Source: Sphagnum compactum (Eukaryota; Bryophyta; Sphagnopsida; Sphagnales). Taken from it: DNA of 64,000 nucleotides. This document shows positions 37,366-49,900 of the stretch, piece after piece (the stretch's first letter is position 1; the number at the start of each line of letters is the position of its first letter). Under the pieces are notes generated by a model. The model was not told the origin of the DNA and made no database searches. It was given only the letters and a program-made list of their open reading frames with translations. The DNA lies in NCBI GenBank assembly GCA_965153455.1, contig OZ234495.1:4960001-5024000 (forward strand), read 5' to 3'. A program made the position numbers and the translations under genes.

Positions 37366-37444
37366 TCAGCAAAAAGCAAAAAGAGCATTCATTTGTTTTT
37401 GGTTCACAAATGTAGAACCAAAGGGGCTGCTGCTGCTGCTTTAC

Positions 37445-38265
37445 AAGTTCACAGTTTGAGAGCTCTACCAGATAGTCACCAAGTGAAGTTTCACCAACCC
37501 ATTTGATTGCAACTCCTCCCAAAGCTTCAGAGAGAAGAAATGTGTCATTGCAGGGAACAGTAGGTACAAGAGGAAAGTCGAGTTGCACAACACCTTTACC
37601 ACCTGGGCGCCTTCTCTCTGGCCTCTTCCCCAACTCATCTTCTTCCTCAGGCAACTCCTCATACTCTTCATAGCCCGACACCTTAGTTGCTTTCAAAACC
37701 CCAGATTTTGTGTGAAACAGAACTGTGTCCCCCAACACAATCCCAGATGCAAAAAGAAGATGCGCAGATGCCAATGTTGCATGCCCACATAGATCAACCT
37801 GCTTGCACCTACTGTAGTCAGCTCTGTCTTTGTCTCTGTCTCTAACACACGCACACACAACATCATCCTTCCTGCTTGTACTTAAACCCTTTAAACCTTA
37901 AACCCTAAATCTGTATGTATCTTTGCATACAGACAACAGTTTCTGCAGAAATGGATTCAACAAACCTCAACTGTGGGAGTGAACCAGCGGAGATCAAATT
38001 CATTCTCCTCCTCAACCGCAATGCCCTTTTTCTGCTGCTACACATCTTTTAAGGTTTTTCCACTTTCATCATCAACTTCCAACAGTCTCCCTTTCTGTGC
38101 ATCTTTGCTTCTTGCTGTTGTGTTCTGTCTCTTCACCAAGAAAGCTGTCTCTGACAGATTGAATTCCCGGGCAATGAGTTGCAGGCATCTATCGTTCTTC
38201 TCGTACGGTAAATAACAAATCGCTGCTGAATTGCCACCAAATGCATGATCTGTGAATGCGTCTAT
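37445..38265 (-). pseudogene. PhzF-like isomerase/epimerase fragment
   Basis: Two minus-strand exons: 37966-38265 (IDAFTDHAFGGNSAAICYL, REFNLSETAFLVKR, ENEFDLRWFTPTVE) and 37445-37798 (VDLCGHATLASAHLLFASG, TKSGVLKA, KWVGETSLGDYLVELSNCEL). The family (phenazine biosynthesis PhzF-like) has a catalytic Glu in the NLSET motif, which is present. The donor of the first and acceptor of the second are in phase 0. An in-frame TAG at 38038-38040, just before QQKKGIAVEEE, breaks the first exon. The C-terminal half, including the DPVCGSAH-type motif, is absent. An ATG at 38328 opens the same frame, but the acceptor before 38265 is more likely. It lies inside the CACTA element. Confidence 0.85.
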
Positions 38266-38363
38266 CTGCAAACTCGCAAGAATCGTATCAAGCGTTAAGT
38301 CACCAGATCCTTTCAAGATTGAAACCATGGCGGCGCATCTGCAAATCATACTCCTGTTCTGGA

Positions 38364-38951
38364 TCATAAACAACTCTGAGTTCGAGCTTTTCCAAATGTC
38401 TTGAGTGAAACTAGAGGATGTGGGAAGGACAGAACTTGTGCATAATCGATTTCGGCAAATAGCTCTTCTTCCAGGTCGTACTTCTGCGCGGCTTCCTTCA
38501 AATCCACATCAGTCCTACGCTGCATCACTTCCTCCATCACGCGGTTCCTAATATTTTCTTCGCTAGGCATAGGAATACTTCCTTCAACAAGCCCTTCCTC
38601 CGTTACCTCGTCTTCCTCCTCCTCCTCTTGTTCCTCCTCTGACGACGAAGTAGAAGGATGCGAGTCGAACACTCTCCCTCCTCCTCTCGTGTTCATCCCA
38701 TCGAACCTGGCCGAGAATCCAAGAGGATGATGATGATAGTTTCTCCCTAAAATCTGAGCCCTGCTCTGATTCTTGAGCGGCGTTGGAATCTCGATTGGGC
38801 ACAATATCCTCCTCACCCCTCGCAGTCTGCATGTAGAATGCTGATCAGCAGCAACAAGCGCGGGAGTTGTGGGAAGTTGTTCTCCTCGGAGTTGAGAGAC
38901 GTTGCTACCAAAATGGGCGAGTTTGAAAATGCAAGAACGGAAAGTTGCCAT
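38364..38951 (-). CDS. Unknown acidic protein exon with transit-peptide-like start
   Basis: The minus-strand frame from ATG 38951 gives 195 residues. The first 30 (MATFRSCIFKLAHFGSNVSQ) are basic and hydroxylated with few acids, like an organellar transit peptide. A Ser/Glu tract (STSSSEEEQEEEEEDE) follows, then a helical segment (NRVMEEVMQRRTDVDLKEAA, then YDLEEELFAEIDYA). The last 25 residues look non-native, so the true exon probably ends near 38440 at an undetected splice site or break. No family is recognised. It lies within the CACTA element, upstream of the PhzF fragment on the same strand, and could supply the 5' end of a chimeric transcript. Confidence 0.4.
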   Translation of the reverse strand: MATFRSCIFKLAHFGSNVSQLRGEQLPTTPALVAADQHSTCRLRGVRRILCPIEIPTPLKNQSRAQILGRNYHHHPLGFSARFDGMNTRGGGRVFDSHPSTSSSEEEQEEEEEDEVTEEGLVEGSIPMPSEENIRNRVMEEVMQRRTDVDLKEAAQKYDLEEELFAEIDYAQVLSFPHPLVSLKTFGKARTQSCL

Positions 38952-39294
38952 TGCGACCACCTCAAACGCTCAAAAAGAAATCCAAATCCGAAGAAATCAT
39001 GTCTCCCTTTGACCCGTTTCTCTGTATACCTGCCTTTCTCCCTCGCACTCGTCTCTGGTCCCACAAACGAGCTTCTCCCATGCGCACAACAAAAGTGCGC
39101 AAAGAATTAGGAGCAAAGTATCCGAAATTTGCTCCAAATCCATCTTCTAGGGTTGGTCTCATGGGTGACAGGAGTGGGTGGGGACTCGTCCGGCATGCTC
39201 GCTGATTAGGGCAATTCACGGTTCTGTAGGTGATGGAGAATTGGGTGAGAATCTAAGCATTAATGGGTTTACCAATCGTGCAAGTGCTTTGCAA

Positions 39295-39485
39295 AGCATA
39301 CCCATTCCATAGTAAGTATTGGCTGGTTCTATGAAGCTTGGTTCCATAGTATGTAAGCATCAGCCCTATGAAGCTCGGCCCTCTAAGCTTGTTCCATAGT
39401 ACATAAGGGCTAGCCCAACCAGTCCCATTCCACAATACATAAGGGCTAAGCCTACCAAGCCCATTCTACATGTATGTAAGGGTTG
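39295..39485. repeat. Diverged short tandem repeat near the right end of the CACTA element
   Basis: About four imperfect units of roughly 45-55 bp built on TTCCATAGTA(C/T)(A/G)TAAG followed by GGCTAG/CCTACC variants. It may be part of the element's own non-coding end, as CACTA elements often carry repeats there. Confidence 0.55.
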
Positions 39486-40181
39486 TTGGCCTAAGGAGGT
39501 CTGTTGTGTTTCGCCTGTCCAAAGATGATGGCCAGCATCTAGACTCTTAACAATGCCTCAATTGAATACCCATGTTGAACCTACTGTTTATGCAGGAAAA
39601 ACAAACATGCAGTGATTTTGGCTATGGCCTTAGCTAGTCCACATTCACACATGTATTTGGAGCATCATCAAAAGTTCAATATGGACCTAGCATATGTTGG
39701 ACATCTCACAACTTAAGGATTTAAAAGCTTCATATTTTTCTATCCCACATGGGAATGAGTGGTTTTTGTTTTCTGCATGCTACCTTAATATCGTACACAA
39801 GAAAGTCAAACCATTATTTTTCCACCACATTCATAATTTGTCCCTCCCTTAAAAGCAAGAGTAAAAATGTAGGTGGAAATAATCATCAAACGCATGATCA
39901 ATGCTTGAAATGGGAATATATAGATAAAATATGTCACATTTAACTAATTAATTTACTAATGCCCTGAACCCAATTAACTACAGATTTTTCTATAATTATT
40001 TTAATAATGTTAAAGAAACAAACCTAGTAAACAAACTTCACCCTTAGTAAACATGTACACCATATAGTGAACCATTTTCACCAATGAAGGTAAGGGCAGT
40101 GAAATTATAATGAACTTAATTCACTTTTATGGTTGCACAGTGAAATAGCCTAGTGAACTACACCACATTTTCCTAGTAGTG

Positions 40182-41570
40182 TTTCCAAGGGCTAAAGACA
40201 GGTGTTACAATTCACCTCATGGCCAAACATAGCCCTTATATTGTCAACATTCATTGTATGGCACACATGATGTAATTTGGTTGTCCAAACTCTCTTTTCC
40301 TTAACTTTTGTTGGGAAGATTGAAGGTTTGTTTGCATCCATGTTACCTATATTACATTCAATCCCCCGAAAGACATCTTAAACGCACTAAGTTGGTAGAG
40401 GTGATTAAGTCAAGGGGTTTAAAAATTTTAAGGAACATTAAGACAAGGTAGAATTCTATGTTGCTTCCGTTTAAATAGGTGTTCAATGAGTACAAGAAAC
40501 TTGTGGTGAAAATGAATGATGATGTTGTTGAATTCCTAGTGTTAGAATAAACTATGAACTTCTATGAGATGTGGAAACTATTATGGGCTTAACTTGTGTG
40601 TTACCAATGTTGGAAGTAGTACATAGTTTGAACAAACTTGTTCAAAACAAGGACACATTCATTTGTGATTATGTTGTAGCTACAAAGTTGTGTCAAGTAG
40701 AATTATACACCAAGTACGTACTACGTGGATGCTAAACTGCAATATTCATATGACCACTTCAAGAACTCTTTGGACTTGGTGCAAGGCATTAATGTTATAA
40801 TACCTATTTTATGGTGGACTAAGCATAAACACAAGTGGAATATGCCATTTTTCAATTCATTCAATGGTTGCACATGCTCCACAAAACTGATAAATCTATT
40901 GGAAAGGTTTCCATGGTTGCTAAAGATGATTGGGCATCTACATGCCAAAGTGTCAAAGAATAATGCAATGGTGCTGCCAAAGGTTTGATTAATGAACTAG
41001 ATAGAAGATACCCTGCATATGAAGTGATGAATGCCACATGCATCATCTACCCTCAATATTGGCTTATACAACCAGATGTTGCCACAACATTCCCTGGCCA
41101 TTTATCCATTTTGAAAAAACAATATTGCCAAAACAAGATTATGTTGCCAATTAGAGTTTCACAAAGTCCTTTATTGGATGTTGATTTATTTGATCAACAA
41201 GTTTTTATAGTTGTTATCATTATGCAATCTAATTGCATTGTTGCCATGTAGCCCCCCTATATTACAACCCTACCATTTGAATGTGAAGGTGATTACATAT
41301 TAATCAAGTTTTGAAACGCAGGCTATTTGAATACCTAAAGCTTGTTGAGTTGGCGATAGTGCTTATTCAAAGGAATGTTGAAGACAAACGTACATTCTTT
41401 ACATTTATTTTCATGAAGAGTAAGTTGAGGAATTAGTTGACTACACACCTTGGTTTGGTTGTGTGAATGCATGCACAACAATTTTTTATTCTTGAAAATT
41501 TTCCATTATATATTATCATCACTCAATGGAATGAAAAGAAGTCTCGCTATGGAGTGGAGATGTAGTATGA
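40182..41570 (+). mobile_element. hAT-type transposase remnant, 3' half
   Basis: The frame interrupted at 33554 resumes here: FQGLKTGVTIHLMAKHSPYI then VNIHCMAH (about 40184-40265). Broken frames follow with KIEGLFASMLPIL, LTCVLPMLEVVHSLNKL (about 40595-40640), LINELDRRYPAYEVMNATCI (about 40985-41045) and YPQYWL. The final block KLVELAIVLIQRNVEDKRTF to FMKSKLRN (about 41335-41430) corresponds to the hAT C-terminal dimerisation region. Many stops show that it is dead. Terminal inverted repeats and an 8-bp duplication were not located. Confidence 0.65.
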
Positions 41571-41579
41571 CATTTTCTA

Positions 41580-44500
41580 TTTTTGGAATGGTTTGAGTTC
41601 AACCTTCCATGCAAATTATGAATGTACCCAAAATTTGCCAATGCATTTATTCATAGATAAAGATTTTGGTGTTAATTTTTTTGCTTTGTATGTCTGCCTT
41701 TCATTGTAGCAGGGCAAAGTTCATTTATATGGACTAGTGTGTTCAATTCCCTTGGAAAGCACGTGGTGAATTATGTTGCCACAAAACTAATATTTGAAAG
41801 CATATCTTCAACCGAATGTAATTATTGCTTTGAAAATCTATTATTTAGTGGCAACTTATAGATGCTCAATTTTAACTTTTAATGTTGTTCATACATTGTT
41901 TATGTCGTACAAAAAAGGGAATCTTGGATCCTCTATTACATTTGGAAGCTAGGCATGGTTCTGAACCTCCTTCCTAATTGTGCAATGATTTGTAAAAAAT
42001 GAAGACCATTGGGGAGTTGTTTGAATTGGTAGCTGGATATGATCACTAACTACTAATGAGGCTATTTTACGGGCTACATTAGATTCTATTATGAATGTTC
42101 CATAGGTCATCTTTCTTTCCATTGTGGTTATACCTCTCTCCACCCCCTATTGCATTTTGGGGGCCTTCTAATTAGGTGATGGAAACTTGCTATCAACATT
42201 AGGGGTGGAAATTTTAACTAATAGTGGTGCGACTGTTCTTCTTGCTCTTGATGCCACTGTTTTTATCATTAAAAGGAAGGAGTTTCTAGGGATGCATTTG
42301 TTCTTGGAATCAAGATTAGGGGATTTAGGGTTGCAATTTCATAGTTCACTAGTTTGGGCTAATAATACATGTTTTTCCACTATGAATGTGTTGTATTTCT
42401 TCATGCCAAATTACATGTGGTTTATGCCACTCAAGGTTTACAATGAGAACTTGATGTGTGGTTAATTTGTCAAGTTTTTATCACTTGGGTTTAGGATTTA
42501 AAGTTGAAAAGTGAAGGCTTCTATTAAACCAAATCCCCTTTTATATGTTATTGTACTGCTCCCTACATGTGATATTATTGAAGAATATTGATATGTAACA
42601 ATTTTTAGGTTCCATAGTCACAATCTACATAGCCCGACCCTACTCATTGGTTTCATCAATCACTTTCTCATAATTATTATGTTTATTTTGCGTTATATCC
42701 AAAATGTTTGAATGTTTGGGATGGTAAACTTTTCACTAAAACAGATGAAACAACAAGAAGATGAAGGCATAGGCATCATGTGAATTGAAATGGAAACATG
42801 AAAGTTAGATGATCTTTAGCAATAGGTCACTAACTTGATAAAGGTGTGATTCCCTACTTGCCTGCATAATTTGGTACATCAACATTTGGTGTAGTGTATT
42901 TTTTACTCCATCAGGTCAAAAAACATACTTAAATATTTGAGTTTGAATCTTATAACTTAGTAGCTTTGTTGCTCACATTGGGTCCTAGGTGCGAGACAGG
43001 AGGTGATGTTCAAGAAAAACTAATTTCTCAAGCTCTAGATTGATTAGTTGCAAAACCTAATTAGAAACATTTCAATGTGGCAATCCCAAAGTCTTTAGTC
43101 ATAAAAAACCATTGGATAGTCCCATGAATTTAGTTAATGAGAGACTGTCTCAAAACTTCATTTTGTGTCCCTCAATTTGCATTTTCAACCCCTCCACCTC
43201 CTTAAGATTTCCAATAATAGTCTTTGTCCATTATTCTACTACCCAAGAATGGGAGTGGGATGGGGTAGGTTCACTTAGTGCCTTTAATAGGTCTTAGAAC
43301 AATTATGAAATGGAATGAATATTGTAAGACTTATGTACTTTAGTCTTTACATGGCAATTCTATGAAAATGATTATTAAATTCTTTTCCTTTATTGCAAAC
43401 GCAGCACATGACGTGAGGGCTACTTTAGTTGCAAGATCTCTACACTCTATGTGCTGATTGTGTTACTTAATCTACCATAGTTGCAATGTTCATTTTTAAT
43501 CACTTAATTCCAATGTGTTGAAATCCAAAAGTGTTGCATTGTTGTGAACCTTTTGTTTGTATGGCTGACCTATTGGCCTCCTTGTTTGTCCTTTTGTGTC
43601 AACTTTTAAGTTGACACCACAACATTGGAGATTGTGGTGTGTTCCATAAGTACTAATCTTAATTTCACCTGGAGTTGAGTTTTGTGAATACAACTAGTCT
43701 ATTGGAGCTTGTTTGTTGGTGAAGTCGGTGGATTCAATATCATGGTGCCAAGGAAATTAAAAATTGAAGGTTTTTTAATTCAATTGTTATGTTCACATCT
43801 TTATGGTCATGGTGATGTGAAACTCACACCTTTCATATTTCACTAGCTCCTTTTCTTGGGTGTTCATCAGAATGTACATTTGCTCTTTTGTTTTCAACTT
43901 TAGATATCAACCTTGAGTACTCATGGATATGTATGGTATTGCAAAAGCTACTATTGTTGAAGGAACGAATATTAAGCTTGAAATCATATGTGTTTTAATT
44001 CCCAACTTCTAGTTGATTCAAGACAACCTCCTTGGATTTGAAACATGTCTATAGTTTGGAATAGGGAATCCCCTAGCAACTACCAAAGATCCATTTTCAA
44101 GTGTTTCATTTTATAGGTGGAGTTGTTTGACAGTTGAGGAAAACATGGCATCAATTCAACATGTGTATGCTTTGTTTGTAGGTGGCCACAAACAATTTTT
44201 TTTTACTTGGTTTAAAACTTGTTCACACATATTTGCACATTGTATAGTTCCAAGTCACCAACTTTATAAGAAACTTAAGTTTCATTCGCACCATTTTGCA
44301 CCTTTAACAAATCTAACATCGCCACATGCTTCGAATTTTAACATGAAAAATTTGTCATCTTAATAATCCCAATTAGGTTGCTTAGCCATCCTATCGATAT
44401 GCCACATAAAAAGATAACATCTTGAAACTACAATGCTTAAATGGAAATGGCTAACCACGCAACTTGGAAAACCCCAAAAAAAACAAATTGATGGGAGGGA

Positions 44501-46500
44501 TCTAAAAGGTTGTGGTTCGAAGTGATTTTTTCAATTTTCATAGACATATCAATTTGAATATTTTTTTATTTGTTAAAGTTCAGGGTTTTTTTTATAAAAA
44601 ATTCGAAAAACTATAATGTAAGTTAAACCATGTTTGTAAACAACAATAGGATCAAATGCAATTATTTAACATTAACCCTCATGCTTGAATATAATATGAA
44701 GAACGACTAGTTGAATGGAAATTGTGTTCTTATCATCTTATGATAAAATTTCACTTTGTTGTAATATTTAGTTTCTTTTTTGCGAAATTTGTTGGAAATT
44801 GTTAATCTGAAATTGGCAAAACTTGAAAGAACATATCTTATGAACAAGTTCAAAAATGTAGCAAGGTGCATGGATGATATTTGTTGGTTCAATGTAAGGA
44901 ACCCCATCATATTGCTAGACCTTAATAGCAAAAAGTTTTTGTTAAAAAAAAATCCTTTTAAAATATTACTCTTTAAACATTGTCCAAATTAAGAATCAAG
45001 TTTTGTACTTTGATCCATCTTATACAAGGATGGGTAGTGAAGCAAACTTCTTGAACATGCATATTAACATTTTCTCAAAATATAAATATTTCCATATGTG
45101 CAAATATGACAAGAAAAGCAATTTTTTTTTTCTTGTTTGTAATTTTGTCTGTATGATTCAAACAAACCAATTTCTTTGTTTTTATAATATCATTGCTTCT
45201 CAATGTTTTTTTGTCATGTAAATTTTTGTTAACATTGAAAATGTCTTCAAGGAGACTAATATGTTAATAATCTCCAAGGAATAGGTTTTTTCCAACTCAT
45301 ATTCTAAATCATAATAAAGGATATGTAGAAGGTTGATAATAGATGAAAAATAAACAATACAAGGCAAATTAAAATTGAAATATTTTTGTAGCAAGAAGAA
45401 ATGAAAAGAATAAACAAAAAATACATGAAATCTAGATTTTTATCTTGGATGCAATTACTTGGCCTTGGTTATTAATGTGTTCATTAAACATACTGGTGAG
45501 TTTGGTTCTCAAAAAGAAAAAAATTTGGTGTTGCAATTGAATATGTAATGGTGAGTTAGATGTTAACCTTGTTGGTGAATGCACATTTAACTATGATGGT
45601 GTGTGTTGGTTCACCTTTTCAAAATTGTTCCATAAAATTGTGCAAATAAAATTGAAATGGGGCAAGGAAATTCACCCTTTGAATTTAAATAGGAACACAT
45701 ACCAAAAAAACTAAAATTAAAAAATGAAAATAAATACTTCCATAGAATCTCCTAGTGCAATTGCAATTTATGCTTCCACCCATGGAGGGTTATGTTAATC
45801 ATCAACCAAAGGGTTATTGTTTTTGTTTATGTTTACAATCTAGATATCTTGCATGAATTAGTTTAGGAATATCTACAATTCAAAACGAAAGTAATTTGTA
45901 CATGAATTCCAAAATAGGCATGAAAATATCAAAAATCTTAAAGTGTTTACACCAAGCCCAAATGAGAATTTTGCAAACATTGTTTGGTGGATTGTTTGGC
46001 CCATTCTATAGCTCAAGTTGACATAGTGCACAATTTTTGTTAATTGATTAGAAAAAATTCCCACACACGATTAAACCACATAATTGTTGCTCCATCCCCA
46101 AAAAATTGACCTATTGTTATTTCTGGTCCAAGATCTCCACCCCAAAGATTAAGGCCTTGTGACTAGTTGTTGCAAATAAGATCTCATTGCCAAAGACAAG
46201 TCTCCTACAAAAGGCACAATTGTTGAAACCAACATATTTAAAAACTTGTTTGCTTGCGTGCTTCAAGTTCCCCCATGCGTAGTTTTATGAAGACGACATA
46301 AGTTTTTCCTCATTTACATCACAAAAAGATCATTCAAAAACAAAAACACAAGATTTGCAACAAAAAATGTCAATTAAAGTTTTGAACACCAAAACCAAAT
46401 TCTATTTGCATACCATAATATTGTCATGATTTTCAAGCATACAAATATCATCCATCACAACCCATTCATATATTATTTAGCACGACCTATCAATATATAA
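41580..46500. other. AT-rich DNA, no supported gene
   Basis: A plus-strand frame at about 42187-42465 has a somewhat protein-like composition but no recognised domain. The rest is short frames and A/T runs. Confidence 0.45.
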
Positions 46501-46519
46501 TTCATCACAACCCAATTCA

Positions 46520-46920
46520 TATATCATTCATCATAACTCATTCATATTGACTTCACATACTTCCATCGACCTTAATGATCACCAATTGTAAGTGCAATGT
46601 GTATCAGGTTTATGGTTTGTGATTCACATTGGTACATTTAGCACAATCAATCCATGTATCATACATCATAATCAATTCTTATATCATCCACCATAACCCA
46701 TTCATGTTGGTTTCACATGCTTCCATGGACCTTGATGATCACTATTGCAATGTAATGTATATTGGATTTAAAGTTCATGTTGGTACGATTAACATATGTA
46801 GTTTGTGTATCCTCCACCACAACCCATTCATAGTGGCTTCAAATACTTCCATTGACCTTGATGACCGCTAGTGCAATGCAATGTGTATTGGGTTTAAGGC
46901 ATAGGGTTCATGTTGGTAAC
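46520..46920. repeat. Three-copy diverged tandem repeat, about 130-160 bp
   Basis: Copies near 46525, 46685 and 46812 share CACAACCCATTCAT(A/G)TTGG, then TTCACATACTTCCAT(C/T)GACC and TGCAATG(T/C)(A/G)ATGTGTAT. They are separated by indels. No coding potential is associated. Confidence 0.7.
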
Positions 46921-46929
46921 ATTTTTATT

Positions 46930-49900
46930 CATGAAATCAACCCAATAAAACATCTTCATGCATGAATTCTAAGTGCTAGATTGAAATATGGGATCTTCTT
47001 GGAAATTTTCATTAATTTGTAAAAAGTAACAATTTTGATGAAGGTGTGGAAAATTGTTTCCATTTTTGACTTTTGGTTTTTGTCACAAATTTTTTAGCTA
47101 TAGGGCCATTTGAACCAATGCCAAAGTTTAGATCATTGTTGATTGGTCATTTGGGTTTTTCTCATTGCCTTTCAGTTGTGAATTTTTCAAAATTTTCAAA
47201 ATTAACAAACCTTTGGTCACAATTTTATTTTAAATTTCAAAATCAAAAACCTTCATAGAAGGGGTGGGTTTCACAAAACTAAAAATGGTCTTGGTTCTAG
47301 TTATAATTCAAATTTTTAAATTTAAATTATAAGGTTTATGTGGCAATTTTGTTCTTCTTAAAGTTGGTTTCAATTTTAGTTTTACATTTATGATATTTGA
47401 TTCATATTCAATTCTTATTAACCATGATCAGCTAACTATTAATCAATCATAGTTCTGATCCTTGATTTAAAAATATATAATGGTTGTGGTTGTAGCTTCA
47501 ATTCCACACATAAACGGAATCATAAATTTTATTTTAGGTACAATTTTTCAAAACTATGTTTCTTCTTTAACTTAAATATAATTTTAAAAAATCAATCTTG
47601 GTTTAATAAAAAATTTACCAACTAAAATCAAAATTGTAACTAACAATTCTCGCCGAGCAATTTGAGTACCCATATAACACACATTCAAATTCGTGTTGGC
47701 TAGTTTCAAATTTTTGATCAAGGTCAAGTTAAAATCTAAGAACTTGACATTTACATGGGACAAGACCCACCCCAAATTAAACCTTGAATTAGGCCTAGGT
47801 CCCAAAATGAAAACATATATCCAACCTACGAAATGCCAAGGTTGACTAGGCCTAACCTTAGGAGTAGTATGTGGGTATTAAGGCCTCTTTTATAAGGTTC
47901 AAGTTTTAAGGTTTTATGTATCGTTATCTTTTTAAGCTAATATACACCTAATATATATAAGGTATATTAGTTATAGTAGTGGAAGTGTGAGTGTAGGACA
48001 TGAGATTAAAATCCTTACTCCCCGTCCCTTCCACTTTATCACATATTCTTTATTTGGAGCAATGCCTTTGTGAATAAGTTGTAGTGCTCCCTCCTTCTCC
48101 CCCATCCTCCACAAAGGCAAAAAAATAGTCCTCTTGAGTGCATGTTGCTTCACCTCACTAAAATTCAGATTTTTCTATTTTTTGGCTCTCTCCATAGGGA
48201 AGAAACAATAAAGAACTTTTATATTGAAAATTATAATTTCCATTTGAGGAGTGTCTACTAATTTTTTTTTTTGAAAATTTGGTGGTGGGACATTGAAAGT
48301 GGTTCATTGTGAAAAAAATTTGAACTTTGGGTGCATCCCCCAACGATTTCACTAAAAACCAAGACCCAATCAACATTGGTTTTAACCATCGATTATTAGA
48401 ATATGAAACATTCCATGAGTTTCCTAATAACATGAACTCAAAATTCACATAATAACATTTTATGAACATTTTGCAAAATGTTGGATGAAATGGAAATTAT
48501 GTGTTTTCACTAATCACTCCCTTATAGATAAAGCCAACAAATTAAGTTTTTTTGTATAAGGTTTATGAAATTGGGTAGATTCAAATCCCTTTTCATACTA
48601 CGAGAATCATTACATGTATGGGGAAGCTTCTTGTTCGCCAAATTTATGTGTGGACATTTGTATGAATCCTTTCCAAATATTTGTCATGTATTTAAATAAT
48701 CTAAACTTTTCAAAAGTCTAGAATTAACAAACCATTTGGAGATTGGAAATTTGAAGAGAAATTTGATTTGAGGGCCACAATATGATATAACAATTGGATA
48801 TTAATAATGTTTGCTTAATTAGATGATCCAACGAATATATGTTTTCAATGTTTTGCCTCTAATTCAATAGAAAACTTGATTCTAACCACCAACTTTAAAA
48901 AGTCTAGAATTGATAGTTTAGTCCATAATTAATTAACCCCCTTGTCAAAAATTATTTAATTAATTTTCCTTAATAAGGGATTCCCCTTGGGAATGTTGAA
49001 GACAAAAGATGGCATTTAATGAATTTCATCACCCCTTTCATTTTTGTTCTTAGGGAGAGGTTGATGAAAAAATGAAATGTTTTTCTCATAAATGTGTTTA
49101 AATCTTGTCCATGTTGTCTTTAGTGTTTTTTCAAAAAGATTCATGTTTTTTTTGTAAAAATTCGAAATTTCAACTCTTTAGCATGATTACAACATTAGAC
49201 CATATTTGTTGGATAATATATTTCATGACAAATGTTGTTAGATTAAATTTTGTTATTCTTCAATAAAATAGGACCAAAACAACATTAAACCATTATTATT
49301 ACATTATTTTCATGTGTTATAAAATTAGTTCCCAACTCATAAGATTATTGCAATTATTTAACCATTTAGGATATTGGTCAAACTATTAAATGCCCTTTAC
49401 AACCCTAGCAAACATATCCCAAAAATGTATGCTCACACACACTAACAATTGAAATTGAAATATCAAATGTTATAAACACCACCAAAACAAAATGATTAAA
49501 ATGTTTAAGTTTAACAAATGAACCCATAGAACACAAAAAGGAAAGATAACCCCCAAACTTAAAAATATTCAAACATTATTCAAATTGCATTCACTTAAAT
49601 GATAGGCTCCCCACATATGAAAATTGGATGTTTGGTGGTCAAGGGAGGCACCCATAAGACTTATAAAAGTATTCCAACATTAATTTTCAAATAAGGAATT
49701 GAAATTTTATAAGACGATTCAAACTAAGGTTTCAAAAATCAAAACTCCTCCAAATTTACTAATATCTAGCTCATTAAAAAAGGCTCAAAAAAATTTACCT
49801 ATTGTGAATTCCCTCTCATTCTTTCTTTTTTACAACCTTTAAATTCATTTGAAAAATTCATGAAGAATATCATCATGTGCCTGATGCACTTCAAGTGTGA

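Larger units (their letters stand above)
33555..40181. mobile_element. 6.6-kb Pack-CACTA element carrying captured gene fragments
   Basis: The left end is CACTACTAAGAGATGTGG and the right end, reversed, CACTACTAGGAAAATGTGG. Over the outer 43 columns I count 33 matches, 8 mismatches and 2 gaps. TTT flanks both sides (33552-33554 and 40182-40184), the 3-bp duplication expected of CACTA elements. Removing the element and one TTT rejoins the hAT frame as GGC-GTA-ACA-ATT-TTC-CAA-GGG, giving GVTIFQG. GTTCACTA/TAGTGAAC motifs recur near both ends, as in CACTA subterminal regions. No transposase is visible inside. The interior is GC-richer than its surroundings and holds same-strand fragments of PhzF-like, DET1 and mitochondrial carrier genes with introns. 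Confidence 0.85.

Noticed and set aside
42187-42465. 92-codon plus-strand frame beyond the hAT remnant
   Set aside because: No domain recognised and no clear link to the hAT protein; left unannotated as a gene.
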